Made by a program: the position numbers and the translations under genes | Shown: positions 1 through 8,865 of the stretch, one piece after another | Layout of the letters: each line of letters starts with the position of its first letter | How positions within the stretch are numbered: position 1 is the stretch's first letter | The notes under the pieces: generated by a model | What the model saw: only the letters and a program-made list of their open reading frames with translations | The model's database searches: none | Told to the model about the DNA's origin: nothing | NCBI GenBank assembly: GCA_963776675.1 | Contig: CAVZNR010000032.1 | Coordinates: forward strand, 1-64,000 | DNA: 64,000 nt | Direction: 5' to 3' | Origin: Hyphomicrobium_A sp963776675 | GTDB lineage: Bacteria > Pseudomonadota > Alphaproteobacteria > Rhizobiales > Hyphomicrobiaceae

Positions 1-165
1 TCCGGGAACTCCACCGGCAATTGGCCGTTTCCCTTTAATCCGTGCAATCGGCGTCAGCGAATTCCGGCGTAGCGCCGTTCTTCGTGCGCGTCGGTGCGTT
101 TCCATCGCCTCGTTGCCGTGTCAGCATCCGGCGGGTCGTGCCGCAGTAAGTAGGTCAGAAGCGCC

Positions 166-1065
166 ATGAACGCCGGAAAAAAGATTGTCTATGCGGCGCT
201 TTTTGCCAACCTTGCGATTGCCGTCCTCAAATTGGCTGCCAGCTTGTGGACCGGCTCGAGTGCGATGCTCAGCGAGGCTATTCACTCCGGCGTCGATACC
301 GGCAACCAGGGGCTGCTTCTCTATGGCCGCCGGCGGGCATCGCGGCCGGCCGATGAGGGCCATCCGTTCGGCTATGGCATGGAGCTTTTCTTCTGGGGCT
401 TCGTCGTCGCACTGCTGATCTTTTCTTTCGGCGGCGCCCTGTCGATCTACGAAGGCATTCTCAAGCTGTCGCATCCCGAGTCCATTTCGGATCCTTGGCT
501 GAACTTCGGAATCCTCGGTGCCGCCGCGCTTTTCGAGGGCTACTCGTTTCGTCTGGCATGGCGTGAAATGGCGCGCGCGCATCCGGATCGATCCACATAC
601 TCCGCCGTGAGAGCCAGCAAGGATCCGAGCATTTTCGTCATCCTCATGGAGGATGCAGCCGCGCTCACGGGGCTCGCGATCGCCGCCATTGGGCTGGCGC
701 TGGCGTTCTGGCTAAAAAACTCCATCTTCGACGGGATTGCCTCGATAGCGATCGGCATGTTGTTGCTGGCCACCGCGGTGCTGCTCGCGCGCGAAACGCG
801 CAGCCTGCTGACCGGCGAAAGCGCCTCGCGGCGCGTGCTCGATGTCATTCGCAAGCGCATTCGCGACGATGAGCGCGTGGAGTCCATCAAAGAGGTGCTC
901 AGCATGCAAATCGGCGCCGATGCCATCTTGCTTGCGGCGACGGTGCAGTTCCACCAGAGTGTTTCGGCAACCGAGGTGGAGCGCGCCCAACATGAGCTCA
1001 CCGCGGTGATCGAACGAACCTGTCCTGAAATTCGCCGCGCGTTCCTGCGTTCGGCCTCGGTCTAG
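166..1065 (+). CDS. cation diffusion facilitator (CDF) family transporter
   Basis: Inner-membrane divalent metal cation/proton antiporter of the CDF family, 299 aa, near the usual length. The N-terminal half has the CDF signature: a hydrophobic first helix, then EAIHSGVDTGNQ with the conserved His/Asp of helix II, followed by DEGHPFGYGMELFFW, typical of this subfamily. Further hydrophobic segments lie around residues 75-100, 150-180 and 185-210. The last ~90 residues are a soluble cytoplasmic domain. The ATG at 166 is the first good start. The metal (Zn, Fe, Mn or Co) cannot be assigned. It stands 53 nt upstream of an antiporter gene on the same strand. Confidence 0.9.
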   Translation: MNAGKKIVYAALFANLAIAVLKLAASLWTGSSAMLSEAIHSGVDTGNQGLLLYGRRRASRPADEGHPFGYGMELFFWGFVVALLIFSFGGALSIYEGILKLSHPESISDPWLNFGILGAAALFEGYSFRLAWREMARAHPDRSTYSAVRASKDPSIFVILMEDAAALTGLAIAAIGLALAFWLKNSIFDGIASIAIGMLLLATAVLLARETRSLLTGESASRRVLDVIRKRIRDDERVESIKEVLSMQIGADAILLAATVQFHQSVSATEVERAQHELTAVIERTCPEIRRAFLRSASV

Positions 1066-1118
1066 CCCTCCATTCCGGTCCCACGGCCCGGATCAATGCA
1101 TAAAAGGGTTCCGCGCCT

Positions 1119-2393
1119 TTGACCGTGCTGGAGACGATATCGGTTCTCTTTACGCTGACCGCCGCCTTTGGCTTTCTCAATCGGCGTTTCGTCAGGCTGC
1201 CAAGTGCCATAGGCTTGGTGGTGATCGCCCTCGCCGGATCGCTCGTGGTGGTGGTCGCAGAAGCGCTCTGGCCGAGTCTGGGGCTGGGCAGCTTTTCGGA
1301 GGAGCTGTTTCGATCCGTTGATTTTCGTCAGGTCCTCCTCAATGGTTTCCTTTCGGCATTGCTGTTTGCCGGCGCCATCCACGTCGATCTGAAGGCCATA
1401 CGGCAGCGCAAGTACACGATCTTGCTGCTGACGACGATCGGGCTGGCGATTTCAACAGCGATCGTAGGTTGCTTCTTCTGGTTGATGGCGCAGCTCGTCG
1501 GCTATGAGCTGCCGTTCATCTGGGCGCTGGTGTTCGGCGCCCTGATCTCGCCGACGGATCCTGTGGCCGTGCTCGCCGTCATGAAGCGTGTGCGTGTTCC
1601 CCCGCTGCTGCGCGCCAGCATCGCAGGCGAGTCGCTGCTCAACGACGGTGCCGCGGTCGTCTTGTTCACGGTCCTGCTCGCGATTGCGGGCGCCGCGACG
1701 GGCAAGTCCCATGCGACCGGCGCGTTTGGAGTTATGGGCCTGTTTGCGACCGAGGTTGTCGGCGGAGCCATGTTGGGCTTGGCCACGGGCTCCATGGCCT
1801 TCTGGATGATGCGCCAGATCGACGAGCACAATCTCGAAGTGTTGGTCACGCTTGCGCTGGTGACCGGAACCTATGCGCTGGCGCAGCGGCTCGGCATTTC
1901 AGGTCCGATCGCCGTCGTCGTTGCCGGCGTTCTGGTCGGCAACCAGGCCATGTCGTTCGCCATGAGCGACAACACGCGCGAGCACATCCTCATGTTTTGG
2001 GGTCTGATCGATGAGATCCTCAATGCCGTGCTGTTCCTGCTCATCGGACTGGAGGTCCTTGTCATCGGTCCGAGCTTTGAACATGGCTGGCTGGCGCTGA
2101 CGATGATTCCCATCGTGCTGTTTGCACGGCTGGTCAGCGTGAGCATCAGCGTCGGCATTCCGGTGGGACTTCTGAATCGCATCTCGCGGGCGACGGCGCG
2201 CGCGATCGCCATTTTGACGTGGGGTGGCCTCAAGGGGGGAATTTCGGTCGCACTGGCGCTATCCATTCCCGCCTTTGCGCCGAGGAACACGCTGGTGACC
2301 GCGACCTATGCGGTCGTGATCTTCTCCATTCTCGTTCAGGGAATGACAATGGAGCAGCTCGTGCGGCGCCTCTTTCCACAGAAACCCGGATGA
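1119..2393 (+). CDS. CPA1-type Na+/H+ antiporter (NhaP-like)
   Basis: Cation:proton antiporter of the CPA1 family, 424 aa, with about 12 predicted hydrophobic helices. Diagnostic motifs are SPTDPVAVLAVMKR and GESLLNDGAAVVLF; the latter carries the conserved Asp of the transport site. The start used is TTG at 1119, because the reading frame upstream has no better start and the protein then begins directly with a hydrophobic helix. It sits downstream of the CDF transporter, so the two may share a transcript for cation homeostasis. No cytoplasmic C-terminal regulatory domain is visible. Cation specificity is unknown. Confidence 0.88.
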   Translation: MTVLETISVLFTLTAAFGFLNRRFVRLPSAIGLVVIALAGSLVVVVAEALWPSLGLGSFSEELFRSVDFRQVLLNGFLSALLFAGAIHVDLKAIRQRKYTILLLTTIGLAISTAIVGCFFWLMAQLVGYELPFIWALVFGALISPTDPVAVLAVMKRVRVPPLLRASIAGESLLNDGAAVVLFTVLLAIAGAATGKSHATGAFGVMGLFATEVVGGAMLGLATGSMAFWMMRQIDEHNLEVLVTLALVTGTYALAQRLGISGPIAVVVAGVLVGNQAMSFAMSDNTREHILMFWGLIDEILNAVLFLLIGLEVLVIGPSFEHGWLALTMIPIVLFARLVSVSISVGIPVGLLNRISRATARAIAILTWGGLKGGISVALALSIPAFAPRNTLVTATYAVVIFSILVQGMTMEQLVRRLFPQKPG

Positions 2394-2549
2394 GCTGCGC
2401 CTAGCGGGCGTGGACGCTCAAAAGCGAGGCGCGAAGGTCGGTGCGCGTCGCCCCTTCCCATTACTCGCATGTCTTGAGAGACGACGCCGAAATCTTCCGA
2501 GCGGCGCCTGGGATCGGCGGTGCCGTTGGTCTGCGCGTTCAGGCCGACC

Positions 2550-2678
2550 TTAAGTAGCTCCCGGATAGCGGCGGCTCGAACTCGGCATCCGCTGCTTGAA
2601 GCGCCAATCGTCGATGGCCGCCAGCTCCTGCTCGTCGAGCATAATCTGCAGCCGTGTCTCGCGAGAAAGTCCGTTCAT
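2550..2678 (-). pseudogene. ribbon-helix-helix (CopG-like) protein, frameshifted
   Basis: The reading frame from ATG 2678 (preceded by GGAGCG) encodes a short RHH-type DNA-binding start: SRETRLQIMLDEQEL, then AIDDWRFKQRMPS. After MPS the frame breaks. Dropping one base near 2579-2580 restores RAAAIRELLKVGL, the expected second half of this small repressor family. In the restored frame the ORF continues well past 2550 toward 2340. Either the copy is dead or the sequence has a one-base error. Start 2678 is preferred over the upstream ATG at 2753, which adds a non-family N-terminus. Confidence 0.55.
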
Positions 2679-2885
2679 GGGACGCTCCGGTAGGTGCCAA
2701 ACTGCCGGTTTCATTACGGAGACTAAGTTAGGGGATGACACAAAGTTAGTCAATGGCGTCGATTACTCATTCGTGGGGCTGCCCACGCATTGATACAGGC
2801 CCCAAAGTAGCGGGGTTGCGGGATTTCTTTCGGTGTTCCGACGGCTTAACGTCGTGCCACGTCCATTTTCCTGCGGGAGTCCACA

Positions 2886-3137
2886 ATGTCCAATATCCCC
2901 CAAAGTATTGCTCTGGAACCGAGCGATTTAACCCTGCTAGGGGCCGCTTACGACGAAGCGTGGGCGGCAATCTCGGCTGAATTCGCGGATGCCGATGAAA
3001 GCACGGTAGGTGAGGCCCGGACTCAATTGGCCCGCGTCATGCTCGACCTGATGAAGCTGCATCAGCTCGGCGGCGAGCAGCTCAAGCAGACGTCGGTGCG
3101 ACTTTTCAAAAGCGAAGTTAATTGCGCGGACGCTTGA
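2886..3137 (+). CDS. small conserved hypothetical protein (83 aa)
   Basis: Unrecognised 83-aa soluble protein. The visible core is AYDEAWAAISAEF followed by a helical stretch ending QLKQTSVRLFKS. The same layout (xxxFESAWExL, then a helical stretch, then IKLISLKTFNRWM) is seen in the 80-aa protein at 3737-3979. The two therefore look like diverged paralogs flanking a response regulator. GCGGGAGT lies upstream of the ATG as a plausible ribosome site. No catalytic motif or membrane segment is seen. Function unknown. Confidence 0.65.
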   Translation: MSNIPQSIALEPSDLTLLGAAYDEAWAAISAEFADADESTVGEARTQLARVMLDLMKLHQLGGEQLKQTSVRLFKSEVNCADA

Positions 3138-3171
3138 TGCCCGACAGGCCCAGCACGCAACGTGCCTGCCC

Positions 3172-3534
3172 TCAGCAGCTGGTTGAATTGACCAACAAAT
3201 GGTCCACGAGTTCGTCGCTGACCGGCTTGGCCGCATAGGTGTGGGGGATCGAGCACAAATCGGCGCTGGCGTTGGTATGCCCGGAAACGATGATCACCCG
3301 CGTGCCCGCACTCTGAAGCGCGCGGGCAACGACGGAGCCGGTTTGCCCGTCCGCTAGTCCGAGATCGATGATCGCGACATCCGGGGCGGAACTGGAGTCG
3401 GCTTGGGACAAGTGCGCCAGCACGTCCCGTGCGCTTCCGTAAATGCCATGCACCTGATGGCCCGCGGCCTCGACGCGCGCGACCAAGTCGGCCGCCAGCA
3501 TTGCGTCGTCTTCACAAATCAGGACGGTGGACAT
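3172..3534 (-). CDS. stand-alone response regulator receiver (CheY-like) protein
   Basis: Single REC domain of 120 aa with no output domain. The acidic pair is CEDD (residues 8-10), the phospho-acceptor is Asp57 in AIIDLGL, the switch Thr/Ser position is in IIVSGH, and the conserved Lys103 is in AAKPVS. The frame is open further upstream, but REC homology begins at the ATG at 3534 (MSTVLICEDD), so that start is used. No histidine kinase is in the window, so the partner is unknown. It lies between two related small-protein genes. It probably acts as a phosphorelay intermediate or by protein-protein contact. Confidence 0.85.
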   Translation of the reverse strand: MSTVLICEDDAMLAADLVARVEAAGHQVHGIYGSARDVLAHLSQADSSSAPDVAIIDLGLADGQTGSVVARALQSAGTRVIIVSGHTNASADLCSIPHTYAAKPVSDELVDHLLVNSTSC

Positions 3535-3736
3535 GGTGGGATGTCTCCTTGCCACAGGGACCGTTGTCGGGAAGCAACGTGGAGCGAACACGTGGGTTCC
3601 CCGGTTAGGACACGGCACGCGTGCGGCCGCTTGAAGCAAGCGAGAGCAGGAGGAACGTCTAGGCGCTTTCAGGTGTTTATGAGAGCCCGGAAGCTGGCGG
3701 GAAATAGGGCCCGTGGCCCGCTGCTCAGCGAGACTC

Positions 3737-3979
3737 ATGTCGAACTCACAGCATCCATACGACATGGAAACGCGCGCGATCCTGGCGCGCGTGTTTGAAA
3801 GCGCGTGGGAGCACCTGCAGGGCATGCATCCCCAGACTGCACAACCCGAGAACATGCAGGCGGCACGCGAGGAGCTAGCCAAGCGTATTTCCGAGACTTA
3901 CGAGAATGGCGAGCGCGATCCGGAGACGATCAAGCTGATTTCGCTCAAGACCTTCAATCGGTGGATGAAGGAAGCCTGA
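3737..3979 (+). CDS. small conserved hypothetical protein (80 aa), paralog of 2886-3137
   Basis: 80-aa soluble helical protein of unknown function. It begins MSNSQHPYDMETRAILARVF and contains AREELAKRISETYENGE and IKLISLKTFNRWM. It resembles the 83-aa product at 2886-3137 in length, spacing of helices and the AW motif near the start, so the pair likely arose by duplication. The ATG at 3737 is chosen over the upstream ATG at 3713 because homology starts there. Confidence 0.65.
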   Translation: MSNSQHPYDMETRAILARVFESAWEHLQGMHPQTAQPENMQAAREELAKRISETYENGERDPETIKLISLKTFNRWMKEA

Positions 3980-3994
3980 TCACCGCGCCGATTG

Positions 3995-4135
3995 CTAAAC
4001 CAGGAAGTACGCCATCAGCGCGAGAATGACGGCGACGTGCGCCACGAAGATCGTCCCGTACTTCACAAACGCGTTGTACGTTTCGTAATGGCGCTGAAGA
4101 TCGGGATCGATGGTTTGATCAGTTAGATTTGCCAT
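3995..4135 (-). CDS. aa3-type cytochrome c oxidase subunit IV-like small membrane protein
   Basis: 46-aa protein translated directly from the sequence. A polar N-terminus (MANLTDQTIDPDLQRHYETY) is followed by one transmembrane helix, then AYFLV and the stop. This matches the short single-helix subunit IV family of alphaproteobacterial aa3 oxidases (HYETYxxFVKxG... pattern). In Paracoccus the subunit is a non-catalytic peripheral helix. Here it lies 6 kb or more from the oxidase operon at 10-14.5 kb, next to sodC. Confidence 0.75.
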   Translation of the reverse strand: MANLTDQTIDPDLQRHYETYNAFVKYGTIFVAHVAVILALMAYFLV

Positions 4136-4214
4136 TTACGCTACCTCGCAATTCGCGACTGTTCAGCTGCCGGGGCGGGTTCAACCCCGACAGCTCAGCT
4201 TGATTGGCCGTGTT

Positions 4215-4760
4215 CTACCTCTCGGTCGCCTCGGTAACCGTCTTATTGGTGACGACGCCACACGCGATGCGCGCGCCCGCGTCACCCGAGGGCTGCGATT
4301 TGTAGTCGTCGACGCCCATGTGCACGACGATCGCCGAACCGTCCTTATCGAACAGCGTGGCCTTCGCATTCTTCTTCAGGGAAACGTTCGGGTCGAAGAT
4401 CTCCACGTTCAGTCGTCCGTCGGACGGCACGTGGATGTTCGGCATGTCGCCGGCATGGGGGCCGCCTGCGACAAGGACGCCATGCTTGTTGCCCTCGGGC
4501 GCATAGTGGCCGCCGGCGCTCTTGAAGTCGCCTTCGCACTTGCCCGTCTCATGGATGTGGAAGGCGTGAACGCCGGGCGGAAGCTTGTCGATGCTGACGT
4601 TGAGCCACACGCCGTTGTCCTGCGTCTGGCGCAGCTCCACGATGCCGACAGCATTGCCTTGTCCATCCTGGAGCTTGGCGGTGGCTGCCTTGATGGTCTG
4701 AGCCTGCGCGGCGGTCGTCACAAGACACGCTGCTATGACACCCGCTGATAAGCGTCGCAT
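4215..4760 (-). CDS. sodC: superoxide dismutase [Cu-Zn], periplasmic
   Basis: Secreted Cu/Zn superoxide dismutase, 181 aa. A Sec signal peptide ends near TTAAQAQ (residue ~21). Copper/zinc ligands are visible in HAFHIHETGKCEG, GGHYAPEGNKHG and PHAGDMPNIHV, and in the distal His of IVVHMGVDDY. The disulfide Cys pair is the Cys of GKCEG with that of ARIACGVV. It dismutates superoxide in the periplasm, which fits its position beside respiratory genes. Probably monocistronic. A ribosome site-like AGGA lies just upstream of the ATG. Confidence 0.95.
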   Translation of the reverse strand: MRRLSAGVIAACLVTTAAQAQTIKAATAKLQDGQGNAVGIVELRQTQDNGVWLNVSIDKLPPGVHAFHIHETGKCEGDFKSAGGHYAPEGNKHGVLVAGGPHAGDMPNIHVPSDGRLNVEIFDPNVSLKKNAKATLFDKDGSAIVVHMGVDDYKSQPSGDAGARIACGVVTNKTVTEATER

Positions 4761-4869
4761 GTTGAATCCTTCCTGGAGCTAATTCTTCTTGTTATGGAGG
4801 CCCAACGCCGGTCGCCAGGAGCGGTTCCGGACAAAGGGTGTCGTGCGCGGGAGCCTGCGGCTAACGCGC

Positions 4870-6000
4870 CTAGTGTGCCTGCTGTGAAGCATGCTGGGCG
4901 CCTTGTGCGCTCAAATGCAGCCACACAAGCACCACAGCTGCGGCACCGAAGGCGATGTTGAGGAAGAGCGTGTAGTCGACGGCGAAACGGACCATCTCCT
5001 GCAGGCCGGGGCGCTCCGTCGGCAACTGGCCGACCAGCGCAAAGAGGTAGTGGACACTGATGCCGGCCGTCACCATGCAGATGTACAGCAGAGCCGACAG
5101 GAACAGGGCATAGCGCAAGCCATAGTATTTGGCGTGCACCCAAATCACCGTTGCCGCCACAAGGTCGGCACCGAGAAAGCTCATGACGCCGCCAAACGAC
5201 GCGCCTTTCGACCACAACATGGCAGCCAGCGGCACGTTGCCCATCGACCCGATGAAGGTGAAGAAGGCGACGACAGGCGCCACCAGCGCGTTCTCGACGA
5301 CGACGAAAAAGCCGGGATTTTGCTCTCCGCTGTTCCGCGACACTAGGAACAACGCGTTCCAGAACTCCTGCGGCACGAACACCGAGATGAAGCCAGCGAT
5401 GGTGAAGCCGAACAGGATCTCCTTCCACACCATCTTCCATTCCATAAAGAACGCGTCGGCGATGCGGTGCCAGCCCTCGGCTGAGAGCAGCTTCTCGCCG
5501 ATGGACCCCTTCATTCCGTGCTGCATGCCCATGCCTTCGCTCTTCTGAGCCTTGCGCGCGTGCTTCTTGCCCTCGCGAGTGAGCGACTTGGGCAGCCAGA
5601 ACCGGGTAAGCGCGTAGGCGTAGACGAGCATCAAGACGCCGAGCACGATGTTGCCCAGGGTAAAGCGCCAGCCGACAAGCACCCAAAGCACGATGCCGAG
5701 CTCGATGACGAGATTGGTGGAGGCGATCAGGAAGGCGAGCGCGTTGGCGGGGTGCGCCCCCTTGACGAAAACCGAGCGGGAAGCAGCGAGCGCGGCAAAG
5801 GAGCACGATGAGGAGATGAAGCCGAATAGCCCTGCGAGGGAAGCTTCCTTAATGCCCCGCTCACCGAGCAGGCGTCCCATCTGCTCCCGCGTCACGACGA
5901 CCTGGATTCCTGCCGATATGATGTAGCCGAAGATCAGCGCCCAAAGCGCCTTCCACAGCATGCCGGCACCCGTACCCAGTGCCTCGGCGACCTGCTCCAT
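4870..6000 (-). CDS. permease of the YraQ/DUF318 (UPF0718) family
   Basis: Integral membrane protein, ~376 aa, of the predicted permease family DUF318. Two homologous membrane blocks are visible. The first includes FGFISSSCSFAALAASRSVF with the family's conserved SSC/S motif, and the second includes FFTFIGSMGNVPLAAMLW. A hydrophilic His/Lys/Met-rich linker (HARKAQKSEGMGMQHGMKG) joins them and could bind metal. The start is placed at ATG 6000 because the upstream extension to 6060 is proline/arginine-rich and non-homologous. Substrate unknown; some relatives are linked to metal or metalloid efflux. It is transcribed divergently from the alcohol dehydrogenase gene. Confidence 0.85.
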   Translation of the reverse strand: MEQVAEALGTGAGMLWKALWALIFGYIISAGIQVVVTREQMGRLLGERGIKEASLAGLFGFISSSCSFAALAASRSVFVKGAHPANALAFLIASTNLVIELGIVLWVLVGWRFTLGNIVLGVLMLVYAYALTRFWLPKSLTREGKKHARKAQKSEGMGMQHGMKGSIGEKLLSAEGWHRIADAFFMEWKMVWKEILFGFTIAGFISVFVPQEFWNALFLVSRNSGEQNPGFFVVVENALVAPVVAFFTFIGSMGNVPLAAMLWSKGASFGGVMSFLGADLVAATVIWVHAKYYGLRYALFLSALLYICMVTAGISVHYLFALVGQLPTERPGLQEMVRFAVDYTLFLNIAFGAAAVVLVWLHLSAQGAQHASQQAH

Positions 6001-6144
6001 AAAAATCTGATCCTGCCTGGGTTGACGGGGGCCAACAACAGGGGGCGGGGATCGTTCCAAAAAAATTAGGCGCCCCCCGGAACTCTCTCAGGCGGGCCGG
6101 GTTACCCACTAAATCTTGAATTCGCCCCTTCATGGAGGCCCATC

Positions 6145-8066
6145 TTGAGCGCCAATCTGCCGCTCCGAATGGCCGCGATTGCCATCGGCCTCGTCGCAGC
6201 CGTTCCTCATTGCTGCGCGCAGCCTCCGGTTGCCCCGGCTCCTGCGGCAACTGCTGCTGAGCCATCAGACGACAAAGGTCAGAACCCCGCCGCGCCCCGA
6301 CCGGCGACGCTTGCGAACCCGTCTGCCGATACCCCCCAAGCTCCCGGTTTCACCACATCCGCGCAGGATCCTGCTAAGGCTGCAGCCGAGTGGACGATGC
6401 CGGGCAAGGATACCGCGCTCACGCGCTACAGCCCGCTCGACGAGATCAACGCGCAGAACGTCAAGAACCTGAAGGTCGCGTTCTCGTTCTCGTTGGGTGT
6501 TAACCGAGGGCAAGAGGCAGCGCCTCTCGTCGTCGGCGACACGCTCTATGTCGTCGCACCCTATCCCAATACGCTATTTGCGCTCGATCTCACTCAGCCC
6601 GGCGCGCCGCTCAAGTGGCGCTACGATCCGAAACCGGCCAAGTCGGCGCAAGGCGTCGCCTGTTGCGACGTCGTCAATCGGGGCGCGGTCTATTCCGACG
6701 GCAAGCTTTACTTCAACACGCTCGACGGGAACACGATCGCGGTCGACGCCGCAAGCGGCAAGGAGGTGTGGCGCACCAAGCTGGCCGACTTCCAGAAGGG
6801 CGAGACCATCACCATGGCTCCGCTCGTCGCGAAAGACAAAATCGTCGTCGGCAACTCGGGCGGCGAGATGGGAGTGCGAGGATGGGCGATCGCACTCGAT
6901 AAGACGAGCGGCAAGGTGCTTTGGAAGGCCTTCAACACCGGCCCCGACTCCGAGGTCCTGATCGGCTCCGAGTTCAAGCCATTCTTTGATCAGTATAAGG
7001 GCAAGGATCTGGGCGTTGCGTCGTGGCCGCCGGATATGTGGCAGCAGGGGGGGGCACCGTGTGGGGCTGGGTCTCCTACGACCCCGATCTCAATCTGATC
7101 TACTATGGCACGTCGAATCCGGGACCTTGGAACTCCAGCATGCGCCCGGGCGATAATCTATGGACGGCAGGAATCTTTGCGCGCGACGCGGACACGGGGC
7201 AGGCGCGCTGGTTCTACCAGTACAGCCCCCATGACATGTCCGACTACGACGGCGTCAATGAAAACATCCTCATCGACATCAACTGGAAAGGGCAGCCGCG
7301 CAAGGCGCTCGTGCACCCCGACCGCAACGGCTACATCTACCTGCTCGACCGAGAGACGGGCGAGTTGCTCTCGGCCGAGCCATACCACCACATCACTAGC
7401 AGCAAGGGGGTCGATCTCAAGAGCGGCCGCCTGATCTACAACAAAGAGAAGGAGCCGACGCAGGAGCATTTCGTCAAAGACATCTGTCCTGCTCCGCCGG
7501 GCGCCAAAGATTGGCAGCCCTCGGCCTTCTCGCACAAGACGGGCCACCTCTACATTCCACACAACAACCTGTGCATGGACATCAAGGAGACGTCGGTCGG
7601 CTATATCGCCGGCACCCCCTACGTCGGCGCCGAGGTGCTGATGAAGGCGGGACCTGGAGGAAACCGCGGCGAGTTCCTGGCGTGGGATGTGATCAAAGGC
7701 AAGGAGCTTTGGTCCATCAAGGAGAAGTTCCCGGTCTGGAGCGGTGCCGTCGTCACCGCCGGCGACGTGGTCTTCTACGGGACGATGGACGGCTGGTTCA
7801 AGGCGGTGAACGCCAATACGGGCGAGCCGCTGTGGCAGTTCAAAACCTCATCGGGGATCATCGGACAGCCCACGACCTGGCGCGGTCCCGACGGCAAGCA
7901 GTACGTCGGAGTTTTGGCCGGTGTCGGCGGCTGGGCCGGTGCGATCGTTGCCGGTGGTCTCGACAAACGCGACGGCACGGCCGCGTTGGGCTTCGTCAAT
8001 GCCATGAAGGATCTGCCCGAGCACACGACCAAGGGAGGCACGCTCTATGTGTTCGCCCTACCTTAA
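6145..8066 (+). pseudogene. xoxF: PQQ-dependent methanol/ethanol dehydrogenase, XoxF-like, split by one frameshift
   Basis: Periplasmic quinoprotein alcohol dehydrogenase, ~640 aa if the frame is restored. The N-terminal part (6145-7098) has a signal peptide, a Pro/Ala-rich spacer, WTMPGKDTALTRYSPL, the vicinal Cys pair in VACCDVVNRG and the metal-ligand Glu in NSGGEMGVRG. The C-terminal part (from about 7050) continues GGGTVWGWVSYDPDLNLIYY. It has SPHDMSDYDGVNEN, where the catalytic Asp is followed two residues later by the extra Asp typical of lanthanide-dependent XoxF enzymes. The break is a run of G at 7047-7054 that appears one base short. The TTG start at 6145 follows GGAGG with good spacing. 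Neighbours xoxJ and cytochrome c support the role. Confidence 0.85.
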
Positions 8067-8865
8067 GCTCGGCTGTCTATGCGCACTGCTCGCGCTGCCG
8101 GCGAGCGTGGAGGCGCGCGAGCTGCGCGTGTGCGCCGATCCCAACAACCTGCCGTTCTCCAAGCAGGACGGTTCGGGTTTCGAAAACAAGATTGCGACGG
8201 TGCTGGCCGACGAGCTGGGGGCCGAGCTTAGGTATACTTGGCACGCGCAACGGCGCGGCTTTCTGCGCGAAACGCTCAATGCCGGCAAGTGCGATGTGGT
8301 GATGGGCTATCCGCCCAACTATGAGCTCTTGAAGTCGACGAAGCCCTATTACCGATCGAGCTTCGCCTTCGTGCAGCGGGCAGGCGACCGCGAAATCCGC
8401 TCCTTCGACGATCCGGCTCTGCGCACGCTCAAGATTGGGGTGCAGCTGGTGGGCGACGACGGCGCCAATACCCCGCCGGTGCAAATTCTTGCCAAGCGCG
8501 GCATCGTGTCGAACGTGCACGGCTATATGGTCTATGGCGATTATCGCTCCGGTGCACCGCTATCGCCCATCATGACCGCGGTCGCGGACGGGGATGTCGA
8601 CGTAGCGATCGTGTGGGGTCCAACCGCAGGCTATTTTGCTTCGCGCGAGAGGAAGCCTTTGAGCGTCACGCCGGTTCTGTTCGACCCTTCCATGCTTTCC
8701 CAACCGATGACCTTCGATATCGCTATGGGCGTGCGCAAGGACGATGCCGCGTTGGCACGGGAGATCAACGGAGCCATCTCGAAGCGCCGCGGTGACATTG
8801 ACCGCATCCTCGCCGACTACGGCGTCCCACGCGTCGACCGGCCGAACAAGATGGGCATGCGATGA
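8047..8865 (+). CDS. xoxJ: quinoprotein dehydrogenase-associated substrate-binding-like protein (XoxJ/MoxJ)
   Basis: 272-aa periplasmic protein of the ABC solute-binding fold. It starts with a signal peptide (LLALPASVEA), then LRVCADPNNLPFSKQDGSGF, the hallmark of the MoxJ/XoxJ group associated with PQQ dehydrogenases. KCDVVMGYPPNYE and DVDVAIVWGPTAGYF follow. It overlaps the end of xoxF by 20 nt and overlaps the following cytochrome gene by 4 nt, so translation is probably coupled. XoxJ proteins are thought to help activate or mature the dehydrogenase; the exact role is inferred from the family. Confidence 0.88.
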   Translation: MCSPYLKLGCLCALLALPASVEARELRVCADPNNLPFSKQDGSGFENKIATVLADELGAELRYTWHAQRRGFLRETLNAGKCDVVMGYPPNYELLKSTKPYYRSSFAFVQRAGDREIRSFDDPALRTLKIGVQLVGDDGANTPPVQILAKRGIVSNVHGYMVYGDYRSGAPLSPIMTAVADGDVDVAIVWGPTAGYFASRERKPLSVTPVLFDPSMLSQPMTFDIAMGVRKDDAALAREINGAISKRRGDIDRILADYGVPRVDRPNKMGMR

